The notes under the pieces were generated by a model, which was not told the origin of the DNA, did no database searches, and worked only from the letters and a program-made list of their open reading frames with translations. From Sipunculus nudus (taxonomy: Eukaryota > Annelida > Sipuncula > Golfingiida > Sipunculidae): a stretch of DNA of 64,000 nt. Every line of letters begins with the position of its first letter. Within the stretch, counting starts at the first letter, position 1. The stretch is taken from NCBI GenBank assembly GCA_026874595.1, contig CM049322.1:21921400-21985399 (forward strand), written 5' to 3'. Below are positions 1 to 12,332 of this stretch, one piece after another. The position numbers and the translations under genes were made by a program.

Positions 1-1808
1 AAAACCCTTAACTAATTGGCGAAGCATAAACACCAAGAATGTCAAGGACTGATGTCTTTTTAGTTTTCAGCATTGATCATTTACTATTATGAGTTGGCCA
101 TCATGAGATAGATCATGAGATAGATAAGATGTATTTCAAGCAATATATTCTGTTGAATCAAAATTTTAGATTCTGGGAAGGAACCAAAATTGGCAACTTT
201 TTTGTGTTTTCCTACAGGAATGTCTACCCATTCCTGTATGTACTGGTACTCTGGTTTTATATATATCTCATGCATGCTGTACTTTCGAGAAAGGTCATTT
301 TATGCCGTATTACCCATATAATGTATATAAATGAAATAACAGTTCATGCGGAAAAACCACAACCAAGGCCTTATGTATATTTGCTAGTAATAGAGCATCG
401 TGTGTGGGTATTTGATCGGGTGATAGAGCAAGAATGTGGGTATTTCATTGGGTGATTCTTAAAAAAAAAGAAAAAAAATGTATATCTGTCCTTGTAATAC
501 CATGGTCTTGCTGTACTGCCTAAACTCAGATTAAGTAAGTGCCACGTACCAGTAATTCTCTAGTTAATGCTTTAAATTTTATGTGGTTTCATTCTCTATG
601 TATGTGGACTGAGGACTGTGTTCAGTTAGACGCGTCTTCATCGTATATTCACAACTGTTTAATACCGCCCAAATGCCAAGGACATAGACGTCTCAAGTGT
701 CTCAGGTTACCATGATGGAAGAAAATTATTAATATTTTATGAAATGTGCCCATTTTACCCCAGATTTTCATGTTAAGGAGAAAACTATTTCATTGGATTC
801 CTTGACCAAGAAAATGTATATTTTGACACAACATTTGTCATTATAGCTGTAACAGCAGCAAGCATATGGGGTTGGAGTATTTTCGGCGGCCATTTTGAAT
901 AATTTGCATATATTTCACATACTAAGGGAGATCTAACTTGTGTCTTTGGATAAATTTAATCCTATGCCCCAGAGGTACTTTTATGCAAAAGGGGACCTTT
1001 GCATCATGAAATGAAGTCAACAGCCTATTTTATGCACTTAACTCACCCACTATAAACTCATATCGGTATGTATTTTGTCACATTCAGAACCAAATAAAAA
1101 GGGACAGTATGAGTTGTCGCTGCTTCGTCAGTATATCGAAATAGCTGTCCAATAGATAATTATAATGCAGGGTTCATATAGTCTCCGTTGTTTTCCATTT
1201 AGCTAAAAAACGTTTGCATAAATTGAACAGGCACATTTAATCAAACGCCGTGGAGAAGCGACAGATAATATAATGCAACATTAAAATGACAGTCAAATAT
1301 ACCGATGGCATATATTTTATTATTGTTACCCTATAAGATACTGATATTCTGAAATGTTCATACATCCCAACACTGAAAACTTCATTCGGATCAGGAGGAA
1401 AATAGCCAGTATCAAAACGTCTATACTGACTGGCGTCCATGGTTCATTTATTCATAACATCTCAAGAGTTTCCTTGGTTCCCTGTCATGAGTTGGTCGGA
1501 CCTCATGAATCACAATCGTTATGAATTAAAGGGCTATACTGTGATACAGTTATAGGCCCGAGTTCTAGTGTTCTAGTAAGATTTCAAAATCAGAAGAGCA
1601 CATGACGGTTGCGAGTTAACAAACCACTCATTATATACATGGGTTTTGCTAAGATCGTAGTTACACAGAACATTATGTTGACATCTAGTCGTGGTAGGCT
1701 CTCATGAGTCACTGTAACCTTTTTAGAAGTTATGTATGAGTTGGTATGATTGAACATATTATTTACATAACTGCTAATGATTTAAACATGTAAACACAAG
1801 TGTATAAG

Positions 1809-1854
<46 letters not shown>

Positions 1855-3186
1855 ATCATAATTAAAGGTATGGCAGAGTAGAAATAAAAACGGATGTTAA
1901 ATATGATAAATTGTTTGACATATATGTCGTTGCTACTGTTAAAAAAAAATCCTTTTAATCAATATTACGGGAGCAAGCGGTGACAAAAATAAAATCTAAA
2001 ACTAAACACAATTCTACTCCAATTTACGCATCTAAGAAGCCGCTCTGCTCTCAACCCCATTAGCAAAGGTTAGGTAACGCCTAGAACCTCCTTCTGAATT
2101 TATTCTCCCTCCGTGACCTCCCGGATTAGAATACTAGTCTTTCTTTGTATTCAATGCACGTATATATATATATATATATATTATTTTACATGTATTTTAT
2201 TTAACAGAGTTATCCATAATAAATTTCACTTATTCGTCCTTTCCAAAGGATTCTATTTCGTTCGTGCAAATTATTAATTCGTCATTAGCATGTATAGCTT
2301 ATTCTCTTGGATGTTTTGCTTATTCGTTCACTCAGATTTACATACATAATAGTTTACTCTTAAAATGTGTTATGCTTGCTTCTAGAATGGTAGGATTCTC
2401 AGTAACATATCGTTGAAAGGCTCTATCAGCATAATTACATTGTATATTGAGTCGGAGGACCTCATGCAATTATTACGCAAAGTTATTTTTATATTTAAAT
2501 GCACTTTTTTAAGAGGTATACACTACAGCCAATGAGAAACTATGGGTTCGAATGAAATGTACATCAATATAACCGTGCGGGAAAACAACATTCTTTTTGG
2601 CCTTGCTAGTGATGCTTGTTATATTTGCGAAGCGGGTAAAATAGCGCCCTGTGACATTATGACGAAATAACCGTTTGCTAGTGTGCCTTTACAAGTAGAT
2701 CTAAGGAACTCATTATAAGTCCCCTTGAGGATGTAAATATTTTCTTAATTTTTGAAAACGCCTCGTGGCCTACAGTACACTGTCAATTGACATAAACTTA
2801 TCGTAAGTATTTTAAGTGTACTTTCAAAAAAAAAAAAAATATGAGCGAGAAAACTTCTGTTTTAACTCAGCATATTGAAAAACCCTTCCACTTTTGTTTG
2901 TTTTTGTTAGTTATTGTTTTTTAATTTCTGACCGTATGAATACAAGCATTGCTCGCTCGGGTTACTGGGTGCAGCCAACTTGTACGCGATATAGTTAATG
3001 ACTCTTACCATAGAGACAGGGTTTGAGTTTTGCTTGTGAGTTCACATGTATTGTCTTGTGTTTATTCATCTTTCCTAGCATCTTTTTTAAGATATTATTT
3101 GCTGTTTACCACAACGTGAAGGCAACATGATGGAAAACCACTGCGATGCATTCCTCGATATTGCTTGGATCGCGACTCAAGTAGGC
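1..3186. other. AT-rich DNA without a recognised gene
   Basis: No domain, conserved exon or RNA gene was recognised. The stretch holds two (AT)n microsatellites (about 1811-1851 and 2161-2181). Around 2590-2660 there is a short segment sharing the phrase TTTGCGAAGCGGG with the SINE at 5041-5335, probably a relic of its 3' part. A minus-strand open stretch at 1237-1440 was inspected but shows nothing recognisable. Confidence 0.6.
1811..1851. repeat. (AT)n microsatellite
   Basis: About 20 uninterrupted AT dinucleotides. Confidence 0.95.
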
Positions 3187-5040
3187 TTATTTATTTATTT
3201 ATTTCAATATATTTATACGGGGTAGCCTGTTCAGTAATATAGTCTGTTCTTCCACAGGGCCCTGTTACCTTAAAATGTGATATAATAATATCTGGTACAA
3301 AGATCATAAAATACACACTATGCATATGTTACACAATATAGAAAGTATCAAAGATACATGTACATAAACAGTATATACATGAGAAGTAAGTCAGTCATGA
3401 TATGCAACAATACTTTAAAAGCTACAGTAGGTAAAATTCACTTTATGCGTAAACAACATAGTCGTATATAGAATTACGTTAAACATCCAATGAGTAATGT
3501 ATGTAGGAAAACGAGTAAAATGCACTATAATCGAAAAACTAGTGTAGACGCGGTTACACGAGAATCCAAACAATAAAGACAGGTATTGACAAAGTATATT
3601 AGGAAATAACATTGTCTTTAGATTGCAATACAAAGACTTTAAAAGAAACACTTTGGTCTTTTGTTTTCAAAGTATTTAAAGATTTCATAGATCTGATCTC
3701 GTATGGTAAGGTATTCCATACCGAAGGGCCTCTGTTTAAGAAGCTATTTTTTTAAGAATTCATTTTTCGGTTTTGGCGATACCAGAAGACCACTTACAGC
3801 GGATCTGGTAGAATGATCATGCGTATCACTGACCCATATGAACTGATTGGTATATCGATATTCATGTGATTGACATATTTATGCATCACGATTTTGAATT
3901 TTTTTGCAGTTTTCTGTGGCAAATTGAGGATTTCGTTTTGCCCCATACACTTATGGCACAGTCGATATGTGGCTGGACTATGGTATTATAGACTGTTATA
4001 AATGTATTTATGGATAGTACTTTACCAAGGCGGTGTAACAGTGCTAAGTATGGTGACAATTTTTACATAGGGTAGTTTCATGTGAGAACCATGATAAATT
4101 AGCATCAATAGTTACACCTAATAGTTTGGTTTCCGTTGATTCTTGGAACTGTATGTCATTAGCAGTGATACAAAGGTCATGGTTATTTACACGATTTGTT
4201 GTTCCCAGTAACATGACAGTAGATTTGTTAATATTTTATGGTTAACTTGTTATCATCGAACCAGCTGCAAGCAGCATTTACTGCTTGTTGTAAGGTTTGC
4301 TGCACCACAGATATGGTAGAACCATGACAATAGATGGTGGTATCGTCAACATAAGCGATGCATTTTGCAGGTCTTAGGCGATGGAAAAGGTCATTGATAT
4401 ATAAAAGAAAGAGAACATGACCCAAAACAGTACCTTGGGGCACTTCTATATTATTCGTTTGTACCCTAGAGGTTATGCCATTACAATGTACTATTTGTTG
4501 ACGATCTTTTAAATAAGCCCTAAACCAGGTTCTGGTCTTCTTAGTAAAGCCTAGCAGGCTTAGCTGATAGATGAGTCTAGGATGATTTATTGTGTCAAAA
4601 CCTTTGGTTAGATCGAGATAGCATGCAGCGGTTATATCTCCTGTGTCCATATGTGAATAAATGTCATCAATAAAGGCATGAAGGGCACTTGAAGTTGATT
4701 TGTTTGGTAAATATCCATGCTGAATATCCGAAATTATGTCATGATCTATGACGAATTTCATTTTTTTTATCTTTAACTATTTTCTGAAGAAGTTTAGCAA
4801 CATGAGGGATTATTGAAATAGGGCGATAATGTGTCGTTTCATTGCATTTTCCTTTTCCTTAATAAATAGTTGTAATCTCGGCCTTTTTTCAATCTGTTGG
4901 CAGTTGTCCGGATGAAAGGGATTTATTAAACAGGTATGCGAGACTAGGCGCAATCAGATCAGACGGTGCATGAATAAGGCGAGTATCCATATTAATTAAG
5001 TCTAATTTAGAACTATATTTCAATTTAATAATTTCATTAA
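3187..5040 (-). mobile_element. 5'-truncated non-LTR retrotransposon (CR1/Jockey-like LINE)
   Basis: The minus strand encodes the second half of a LINE reverse transcriptase and its C-terminal region, from about 5040 down to 3187. Visible in order: a finger-region block ending near 4860 with the typical GQLPTD then a stop where tryptophan is expected, the palm block with a QGTVLG motif near 4440, the catalytic YVDD near 4345, then a frame-broken C-terminal part (phrases like KLLGVTIDANLSW and PFGMEYLTIRDQIYEIFKYF). The minus-strand 3' end is a short (TAAA)n tail at 3189-3207, the expected LINE terminus. The endonuclease half is absent, consistent with 5' truncation on insertion. Several stops and frameshifts mean it is dead. 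Confidence 0.85.
4228..4761 (-). pseudogene. LINE reverse transcriptase fragment, 177 codons open
   Basis: Longest open piece of the LINE at 3187-5040. It covers the RT palm: a HGYLPNKSTSSAL block, YLDLTKGFDTINH (catalytic aspartate motif), PQGTVLGHVLFLLYINDL and AYVDDTTIY with the catalytic DD pair. A full LINE ORF2 is several times longer. The frame is interrupted by stops both upstream (about 4867) and downstream, so this is a decayed copy and not a host gene. Confidence 0.85.
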
Positions 5041-5335
5041 AAACTCCAGTTGCCAGCCCAGTTACTGCCTACTGAGCCGGGCTGTCACGGCTACGGGAAG
5101 AACGTCTGACTTGCGTGTTTAGGTTACGGGTTCGAATCCACATTCGGCCTAAAATCTAATTTTGCCCATGACAATTGGTGACAGTGGGCTTGATCCAAGG
5201 TGCTGTTGCCGTAGCATAATGTCCAACCCAGTTAACTTGGGTGACCCCCGGGACAGGTTCCCTCTTGTCTTGCTGGTAAGCCACATTTGCGAAGCGGGAA
5301 GAATTATGACTTGTGTGTCACGGTTTACTCTTAAT
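5041..5335 (+). mobile_element. tRNA-derived SINE
   Basis: A pol III type B box GGTTCGAATCC lies at 5129-5139, preceded by a tRNA-like head (about 5075-5145). The downstream body ends near 5335. The phrase TTTGCGAAGCGGG in the body recurs near 2626, so this is a dispersed family. It lies just beside the truncated 5' end of the LINE. Exact ends and target duplication were not determined. Confidence 0.6.
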
Positions 5336-5574
5336 TGGTAAATGCCCCGTTCACAGGTAATCTTCAAAGTGATTTACCTGATAAGTTGACGGCTGACAAT
5401 TTCAGCACATCCCGTAATTTGTACATATTTCATATGCGCTGCCCGCTGTCCGTAAACTCAGAGTATTTAAATCATTGTGTGTGTTCACCCGCGTATATAA
5501 CAAACCTAATAAAAATTGACAACCATTTGCCATCATTACATCTGGGTGTACTTCAGTCTGATGGTTTCAACTAG

Positions 5575-6640
5575 TTTCAACTGTAGGTTTGACATATATG
5601 ATTCTGCAAACACGTCAAAGCTATGCCGAAAGATATTACTAAAATCCATTAACTATATGTTTGAATGACTTTAAAGTTATGGCTTGAATTATTTATGTTT
5701 TGTTTCATCAGCTTTTAGGGTTGATGAGGATTGGGTTTATTAAGAGTTACAGCTGAATGCAGATCAGTGGCTATATTCACTGTTTGCTTTATCGAAAACG
5801 TAATGTTGTTGGTTCTTGCTTACACACATAAAAATAAATTGAAATATTTTTTTTTTATTCTCCACATAAAATGCTTAGTTCAGTGTGAAAATAAATGGTT
5901 TTCTATATACGCAGCACATCACCCCATTTCAGGGTAGACTAGTTATTTGTCACATAAGAATATTTATTTTTCTATATACCAGTGGCCTCTACTGGCGGAT
6001 GTGTAATTATGAGTTTCAGGGGTATACATTGTACTACAATATCTTGTATTATATAGGTGACCTTCTGTCAACCAGTCATGTTATATTCTTAAGTGTAGTT
6101 TGTTATTAAAACATCCATATTTCAAATAAATCAAATTAGCAATGTTCGTTAATGTTTAATTTTTGCATAAACTTCACCATCATACATCGGTGGGTTAAAT
6201 AGGACAACTTGGGACCTATAATGCTCCTTGTGGTCACCCAGCTTTCACTAGATTAGTGTACACCAAATGAAAGGCGTCGTTACGCAAGCGAACTATATCT
6301 GGCGCATACGCAATATCTGAGTTTACTGGCGTGATCAGCATTTTGCGGAACAACAAAATTGAATAATTGACAATTTCAATCTTTTTCCCATTTCTATGAT
6401 CTTTGTGATACAAGTCGACTAAAATGTGTATTTTCATTCATTTATATTTCAAATACTGTGACAGTGGACAGAGAAGTGGTAAATGCCTTTGTTAATCAGA
6501 TAAATATTTACATGGATGAGTTGCTGACTTCACATATACTGGATTGTTGTTTCTTTTATGCTATATTAAACATTTATATTTAAAGTGGGCACTACCTCGT
6601 TAATAAAGGCCTGTATTTTACAGTTATTATATAAATTTAT
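5575..6640. other. AT-rich stretch, nothing recognised
   Basis: Short open frames here lack domain signatures, convincing splice sites and codon bias. No RNA gene or repeat was recognised. Confidence 0.5.
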
Positions 6641-6641
6641 A

Positions 6642-6644
<3 letters not shown>

Positions 6645-6697
<53 letters not shown>
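6645..6697. repeat. (AT)n microsatellite
   Basis: Run of AT dinucleotides with a few TTTATA interruptions at its left end. Confidence 0.9.
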
Positions 6698-6698
<1 letters not shown>

Positions 6699-7144
6699 CG
6701 TTTATATATGGCAGTAGAAGGCGATGTGATATATATTTTATTTTCATTCGATTAATCGGCGTAATTTATTTTTGTTCGGGGGGGGGGGCAGAAATCTAAA
6801 ATAACACAGTTGTCTCTGCATGACGTATGGTTTATTTTCGATACATCTCCTTTGCCAATAGAATTAACCCCTTTCATATCGTCCAGTTTATTATACAACA
6901 TCAACACGGTGCAGCCAAAATGAAATATAACGTCTTGATCAAAATAACGGTAAATAATATGTGAAGCCATTTGGAGTCCATATTTACGGCCCCTCTTATA
7001 CAGCAATACCGATGAGGGTCACAGGCCATGACCAAGGCAGTTTGCTTCGATGTAATCGAACAACAAAGTGTTGATTACGTATTTCTCACCGGATATTTGG
7101 GCTCCTTAGTGTTGCATTGATTAAAAGGGTATTGTGTTTTGCTG

Positions 7145-7225
7145 ATACAGAAGTTAATTGCCTCCGTCAGTAAGGGTAAGAGTTCACCCGTTCCTATGTG
7201 TGTTTATTTGTGTTATGTGTTGGTA
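7145..7225 (-). mobile_element. 3' tail fragment of an RTE-like element
   Basis: On the minus strand this resembles the segments at 8100-8240 and 62130-62252: an AACAAACACA-type stretch followed by an incomplete CCTCC..GGAGG inverted pair. This terminus is commonly seen on RTE-type LINEs and dependent SINEs. It is short and diverged. Family assignment rests on resemblance only. Confidence 0.4.
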
Positions 7226-7510
7226 TGTTTGTTCCCTCGCATTCGTGAATGGAACCGCATGGAATTTTAAGGCATTTCCTGAATGGGTTTATGAAGAATC
7301 GATTAGATTATATTTTGTTGTGAATCCCGCTTATCATCGGGTGAGGAACGTCATCACGGAATACTCACAAACGTACGGTCACTTATGCATCAGACCTGAA
7401 ATATTAGCTGAATAAGTAAATGCAAAAACGTTGCGGAGGCTTGCATTTCTTAGAATCAGGATGTCTGGTAACATCGAATTAAACTGCCTTTGGCAAAGAC
7501 GTGGGTGATT

Positions 7511-7746
7511 TTACGCTGTTTTTCTGAAGGTCGCACTTTTTTCACAGATGAATGTTGCGCCAAACGAACATTTGGCGTCACTCCACTTGAACCTGAAATC
7601 TTCTCGAATAAGGCAACACTTCTCAATACCCTTGGTGTTTGAAGGCTCTCCCTTAGCCCAGTTCTTGAAGGTCATGAGGAGACCAGAATTAGTCCACCGC
7701 CATTTCCCATTTAGTGCTGCGTCATATCCGGAAGTCCAGGTATACC
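7511..7746 (-). CDS. Lectin gene 1, exon 4 (C-terminal half of C-type lectin domain)
   Basis: 236 nt. The acceptor is a T-rich tract ending in TTTTAG just above 7746; the stop codon is TAA at 7513-7511. The exon encodes the second half of the lectin fold: GYTWTSGYD, KWRWTNSG, NWAKGEPSN, KCC, KWSDAKCSF and FICEK, with the cysteines expected to form the central and the outer disulfides. It has no in-frame ATG near its start because it is an internal/terminal exon. Its length equals that of the last exon of lectin gene 2 (236 nt), supporting common descent. Confidence 0.88.
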
Positions 7747-10700
7747 CTAAAACAAAAAAATAGAATCAGTCAATTTTTAATAAAAATTTGTTTAAGATAG
7801 CATTGGAAATGTTGTAAAAAGCTTTAAAGGAAAAATACGAATCGTCCCTTTTCATTTCGCGTTCATGCGGTTCATTCCCTTTCCTTTTCTACAATGGATT
7901 AATACACATAAACTTTTCATAAAATCGCAAGAATTTTTTGGCAGGAACAATTTAAACAGATTATCTTTTTCCTCTCTAAAAAATCACATTGTCTCTCCTA
8001 ATGGACCCCTGTTGATAAGTACCGAGTGTATATATAACGCCTCCAAAAGGATTTGTGAATACGCTTTGATGACGTTCGATCATACACAATAAAAATCTAT
8101 GCATTTCTTCATTGGCCCATTCCCTAAATATCCAGGACGTTTCATGATATTCGGTTCATGATTGAGTGAGTTATTTTATGAACAAACACACAAACACAGG
8201 AATGGGATTGAAGACATACCCTCCTGGGGAGACAATAAAATCTTGTGGTCATATAGCTAGCGTCCTGGAAGGGTATCTAATATAAGAATCAGAATCTGGA
8301 TCTCAGTCTGACAGCGGCAGTTATCGACCTGTGCCTATACACTCATTCAACAACATATCTTATTTTTTTAAATATCGCCTTGTATTTTTGTTCTTGCTTC
8401 TGTTTTAGTTGTGGAGTTCGTCATATGAGTGGTGTAAAATACGGATATATAAAGAGATTTACATAAAATGTGTTTGATAATTAAAAGGAGAGAGGGATCC
8501 TCCCCCCCCCCCCCCCCCGCCCGAGGCACGAAGCCAGTTTAAAAGTGTTTCCAAACAAGGGTTGGCTGACTCGGGTCACATATTTTGATATTACATTGAG
8601 AAAAGTGGTTATCCGGCAAATAAAGGCAGGCTGCTCATAATATTGGCTGTGAGTATATGAAGAGAAGATAAAGTTAATGACTTTACCTCTCGGTCGAACG
8701 TTCCTTACAATATGTGTCTGCTCTCCATGTGTTTCGACGCTTACGAGGCCACCTCCAAGATCTTGACATATGTACATGGCTCTGTTTCTGGGGACCATGT
8801 TTTCCATCAGTTTGTAACAAGAGGGAGCAAATCGTTTCGTTCTCAGCTGTGTCCCCGAATCGAATATATGGTCAAACCCTTCAGGGCATCCTAAAGGATT
8901 AAACAGGAATGAGCTGTAACACTGAGGGATTTATTTTGTTGTTGTTGTTGCTGAGGAAATCGTTTGCATTTCAGTGCTTGCTAAACTAAAGTAAATACAT
9001 CTGCAGAATGCTATTTCGATCTGTTTTGGAATATATGACGGGGCGGTACTAAATACCTTCTTTCACTGTTCGTTTGGGTCTTGGGTGATCAATCGTGCCT
9101 ATTTTTTGGCCATAACACCCGATAAACCCCCTCCTCAATATCCAAACCAAGATGAATAAGGGACATACCCTCCCCATTAAGCTTGCAGATCTCTCAATCT
9201 CGATTGAGACCGACAGTGAAAAATTCCGAATTATAATGTGTATCATTATTCATCCTTAGTTCTGTCGTGTCAATATATACATATACACATGTTTTACAAT
9301 TTTTTAAACATCAAATCTTAAATTGGATTTAAAGAAAATTATTATGTCAGGATAAAACCACTAAAAAACTATAATGCCACAACATTGCATCTTCTTGATT
9401 ATACCTTGGATCACTATTGTAAAAAATAAACATTGGAATTTTAAGTTTAATATATATATGCTTAATTTTGTTAACTAAAATGAAATATTCAGTCAAATTG
9501 ATGAAAAAAATCACTTAAAATATAGTATACACACTGTTGCATGGACTAGGGAGCAACAACATCATTATGCAAAATATTATTCAAATATAATTTAATACAG
9601 AATTTCACGCATTTTAAGAAAGAAACCGAAAAGGTTTTAACTTTTCTTAAGCATTGAATTCCTCACAAAATGAATATCCATACTTTTGTAGCAAAACATA
9701 ACTTTGTGGACACATAATTAAATGTGGACTCATTATTACCCAAATAATTTCATAATTTTTTTTGAGCTACCGCTTAGTATTCGTACCCATTCATATTTTA
9801 TTATTATAATTTATAGTTTCATTGTTAGTTAAACAACAAACTACTGCAGTATATATGTGACATGAAATATAGAAAGAAAATGTTATAATGGGATTTAAAT
9901 CTTGGGGATCTCTGGAAGCTCAGTGTTAGAGCAGCCGACGCGAAATCGGAAAGTGATGGATTCAGTAAGAATTCAAATTGTCTCTGGATCTATGTTCAAA
10001 AGTGAATAACGACCCTGTAGCAAAATAGTTACCGTATTGGTTGATGTACAATGTGGACTTTAGGTCAAAAAATTGATAATACGACGTCGAATGTATCAGC
10101 TCACATTTTCCAGACACATAGACGTTAACTGCACGGCAGGAAACTTCCCTGTTACACAAAGACAAACAAAGGAAACGTGCTGCTCTCTCCGACTTTCGTC
10201 CAGCAAATCGTGTCTGATCCTTGTCGTTCGTCACGGCACGGAACCGCTTGGTTTTATCATACAGGCGTTCATTATAGCCGCACACCACTGAAAATAGAAA
10301 TAGTGAGAAACTCCTCCACACGGAGTATCGATACAATGTACATCCTCGGGATGAAGGTAAGGTAAGACCAGTTCCAAGGAAAATTTAGATAATGATTATC
10401 TCCGCATTTGATTAAAGATTCCACACACGGAGTGTTTGGGAATCGAACCCACACCCTGTGAGTAGATACTGAGGTTGGCTTCGTCTTCGCGGGGTTGAAA
10501 TTTCGTAGTTCTCACTTTGTCACTTTTTTAGTGTTTCTTTAGGTCCTATTTTCGCGAACTCAACATACAAACGAATTATACCGTGTATAACTATCATTGC
10601 ATGATATAATTTTATCAAATGATATGTGCTTAAAATATAAGGAATTACGCGGGGACCCAAGGAAGAGCTATCAATTTACTTTTATTAATGGCAGATAATT

Positions 10701-11333
10701 TGAAAAATCTTCTATCATTTATAGTAGCAATCTTTGAAAATATAGTATATGTTCCTTCCGCGAATATGGCAAATTAGAAACCCACGCGAACAAAAACGAA
10801 AACACAGTATTAACGCTGATAATCGCGTAACTGGTCTGGAAGGTTTGTGATGTTTTGTATATCATTGTAAGTTATGTTAGTTAAGTGGAAATTGTTTCTG
10901 CTTTTTCATTCTTACAAGATTAACTCTAACAAAGCACAATGAATCGTCAGAGACTGTCAATCATGAATAACATTTGTTGACTAGTCTCCAATGGGCTATG
11001 TAATGGACAGCCAAGTCGTGCAGGGCATAGGAAATGGTGGCGCTCACCTTAGAGATTTACAATCTGATTTGTTCATTCACATGTTTACTTTCATTTTAAT
11101 TTCGAACTGAAAGACTGATATTTGGAATATTGGCTGTGACAGATACTTCGTATAAAAAAAAAATGGGTGGCGATTAAACTGCAGTTTTCTGTCTGACTGG
11201 CGTCAGTTCACAGAGTGGATTCATTTCAGTTCAAGTGACATGAATTCTCCACACATATATCGGCCGGCGTGTCAATGTGTCATAAAACAACGGTACCTGT
11301 GAAACAGAGAACAGTCAGAAGAGGGCTCTTCAT
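7511..11333 (-). CDS. Lectin gene 1: secreted protein with PAN/apple-like and C-type lectin domains (4 exons)
   Basis: Predicted secreted sugar- or pattern-binding protein. Exons on the minus strand: 11333-11297, 10287-10033, 8890-8687 and 7746-7511. All three introns are GT-AG and phase 1, and the joined frame is open for 243 codons to a TAA. Order: a signal peptide spanning the exon 1/2 junction; a cysteine-patterned module (C-x3-C-x5-C-x10-C, as in PAN/apple domains); then a long-form C-type lectin domain with six cysteines, the WTNSG/NWAKGEPSN loop, KWSDAKC and terminal FICEK. The calcium-site signatures are altered: EPS in place of EPN and WSD in place of WND, so calcium-dependent sugar binding is uncertain. 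Introns contain SINE, MITE and RTE-tail insertions. Not verified by transcript; the lectin domain is certain, the PAN call moderate. Confidence 0.85.
8100..8240 (+). mobile_element. 3' end of RTE-like LINE or dependent SINE
   Basis: Shares GTTCATGATT, AACAAACACA and CATACCCTCCTGG with the copy at 62130-62252. It ends in the CCTCC..GGAGG-type pair. It lies in intron 3 of lectin gene 1. No coding part is attached. Confidence 0.5.
8502..8518. repeat. poly(C) homopolymer
   Basis: Seventeen consecutive C, inside intron 3 of lectin gene 1. Confidence 0.9.
8687..8890 (-). CDS. Lectin gene 1, exon 3 (N-terminal half of C-type lectin domain)
   Basis: 204 nt, phase 1 at both ends. Acceptor TCCTTTAG precedes 8890; donor GTAAAG follows 8687. 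It encodes CPEGFDHIFD, SCYK, then helix 1 with the conserved ICQDLGGGLVSVET, which is the hallmark start of the domain (compare KECLKSGGDLVSLET in lectin gene 2). The first two cysteines form the extra N-terminal pair of long-form lectin domains. Confidence 0.88.
9906..9975 (+). pseudogene. tRNA-like sequence (degraded tRNA or SINE head)
   Basis: AGCTCAGTGTTAGAGCA is a good D-arm/A box. A CCGA/TCGG anticodon stem follows, but the T arm and B box (GAATTCAAAT) are badly degraded and the acceptor stem does not pair. It lies in intron 2 of lectin gene 1. A functional tRNA is unlikely. Confidence 0.45.
10033..10287 (-). CDS. Lectin gene 1, exon 2 (PAN/apple-like module)
   Basis: 255 nt, phase 1 at both ends. 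Acceptor CTATTTTCAG lies above 10287; donor GTAACT lies below 10033. After the end of the signal peptide (VVCGYN) the exon encodes a module with FLCLSLCNREVSCRAV and GKCEL, a spacing seen in PAN/apple domains of invertebrate lectins. It runs directly into the lectin-domain exon, joining as QYG then CPEGF. The domain name is inferred from cysteine spacing and would need a profile search. Confidence 0.75.
10385..10466 (-). mobile_element. tRNA-like SINE head fragment
   Basis: The minus strand carries GGGTTCGATTCCC (10438-10450), a near-consensus B box, without a clear body. It abuts the MITE at 10467-10809 and lies just upstream of lectin exon 2. Confidence 0.4.
10467..10809. mobile_element. 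MITE with TACTGTGG-type termini (copy 1)
   Basis: The left end TACTGAGGTTGGCTTCG and the inverted right end, which reads TACTGTG on the minus strand, each lead into a TTCGCG-containing stretch. The same termini bound the element at 43102-43525. About 343 bp, no coding capacity, in intron 1 of lectin gene 1. Confidence 0.5.
11297..11333 (-). CDS. Lectin gene 1, exon 1 (start codon and signal peptide)
   Basis: 37 nt: ATG at 11333-11331, twelve codons MKSPLLTVLCFT plus one base. The donor is GTACCG, a weak match to consensus. Joined to exon 2 it gives a basic residue followed by a hydrophobic core (SPLLTVLCFTVVCG), a classical secretion signal. Chosen because the frame of exon 2 has no ATG of its own, exon 2 has a strong acceptor, and the phase matches. 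Confidence 0.7.
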
Positions 11334-12275
11334 CTTCAACCACAACCGATTAAGTCAGGCAAGGAAAGCTTATGGAAACCTAGAAAAAAAGCAATGCTTA
11401 AATGAGTGAAGTCCTATTTCAGATCACCCGACCGAAATGTCGAAAAGTCATTTAGAAATTTTCCGTGGTTTATGGCCAAATATAGTTAATGGAATAAATT
11501 CTTATTATACATGATACATTAAAACAAGGCGGGCTTTATGATGAATTATTAATATTTTATTTTATATTTTTAAAGGAATTACTGTTATTAATTGATAATG
11601 ACTTTAACTATAGATTAGAGAGACATCTGTGAATAGGTATCCCCGAAAATATAGCGTTCGCTGAAATGCAAATTTCGCTGACAAACAAGGAAATGGACAA
11701 ATATTGTACCTCGTGCACTTTCATGCAAGTCATATAACAGTCTACCAGTGGAATTAACTAGAAGGCTCATCAGGGGTACAGTATATAGCTTAATATAACT
11801 GTTATCACTGTTATCAGTTAATAAAACCGATTGTTGCACAATTCAAGATTCCATGCATGGAACAGATTTTTAACCCTGAATTTGATGGAGGTAGGGTAGG
11901 CCTCCGGTAAAATAAAATGTTCACTAGTTTACGGAAAAACCTACCTGTGGAGGATCAGAGTTTTGGCAAATATGCCCGAACACTTTTCTTTTCCGTACCA
12001 CATACGGATGTTTGCATCGATTTGTATAATGGCAAGTGCGTCAACCATACAAATACAAAAATAAAATAAACAAAGGTATGAATCATGACGGGCATTTCGT
12101 ATGCCAATAAAACGTTTTACCAGGAATAATAAAGTATACATGTATCTCCATAATGCAATCTATTTTATCTTTTCGGGAACCTGCATTTTTATTGTTCTCA
12201 AATCCATTGTTGATACGACAGTATGACTGATAGACGTGCATTTAGCATTCCGATTCAAGTAAAATTCAATATAAC

Positions 12276-12281
<6 letters not shown>
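11334..12281. other. Upstream of lectin gene 1, nothing recognised
   Basis: The promoter of lectin gene 1 should lie here, but no clear TATA box or other element could be placed. Open frames are short and featureless. Confidence 0.4.

Positions 12282-12329
<48 letters not shown>
12282..12329. repeat. (AT)n microsatellite
   Basis: About 22 AT dinucleotides. Confidence 0.93.

Positions 12330-12332
<3 letters not shown>

Noticed and set aside
1237-1440. Minus-strand open frame beginning MDASQYRRFDTGYFPPDPN
   Set aside because: Composition is protein-like and a GT follows, but there is no domain, partner exon or acceptor to support it.
9906-9975. Functional tRNA gene
   Set aside because: The D arm is good, but the T arm, B box and acceptor stem are degraded.
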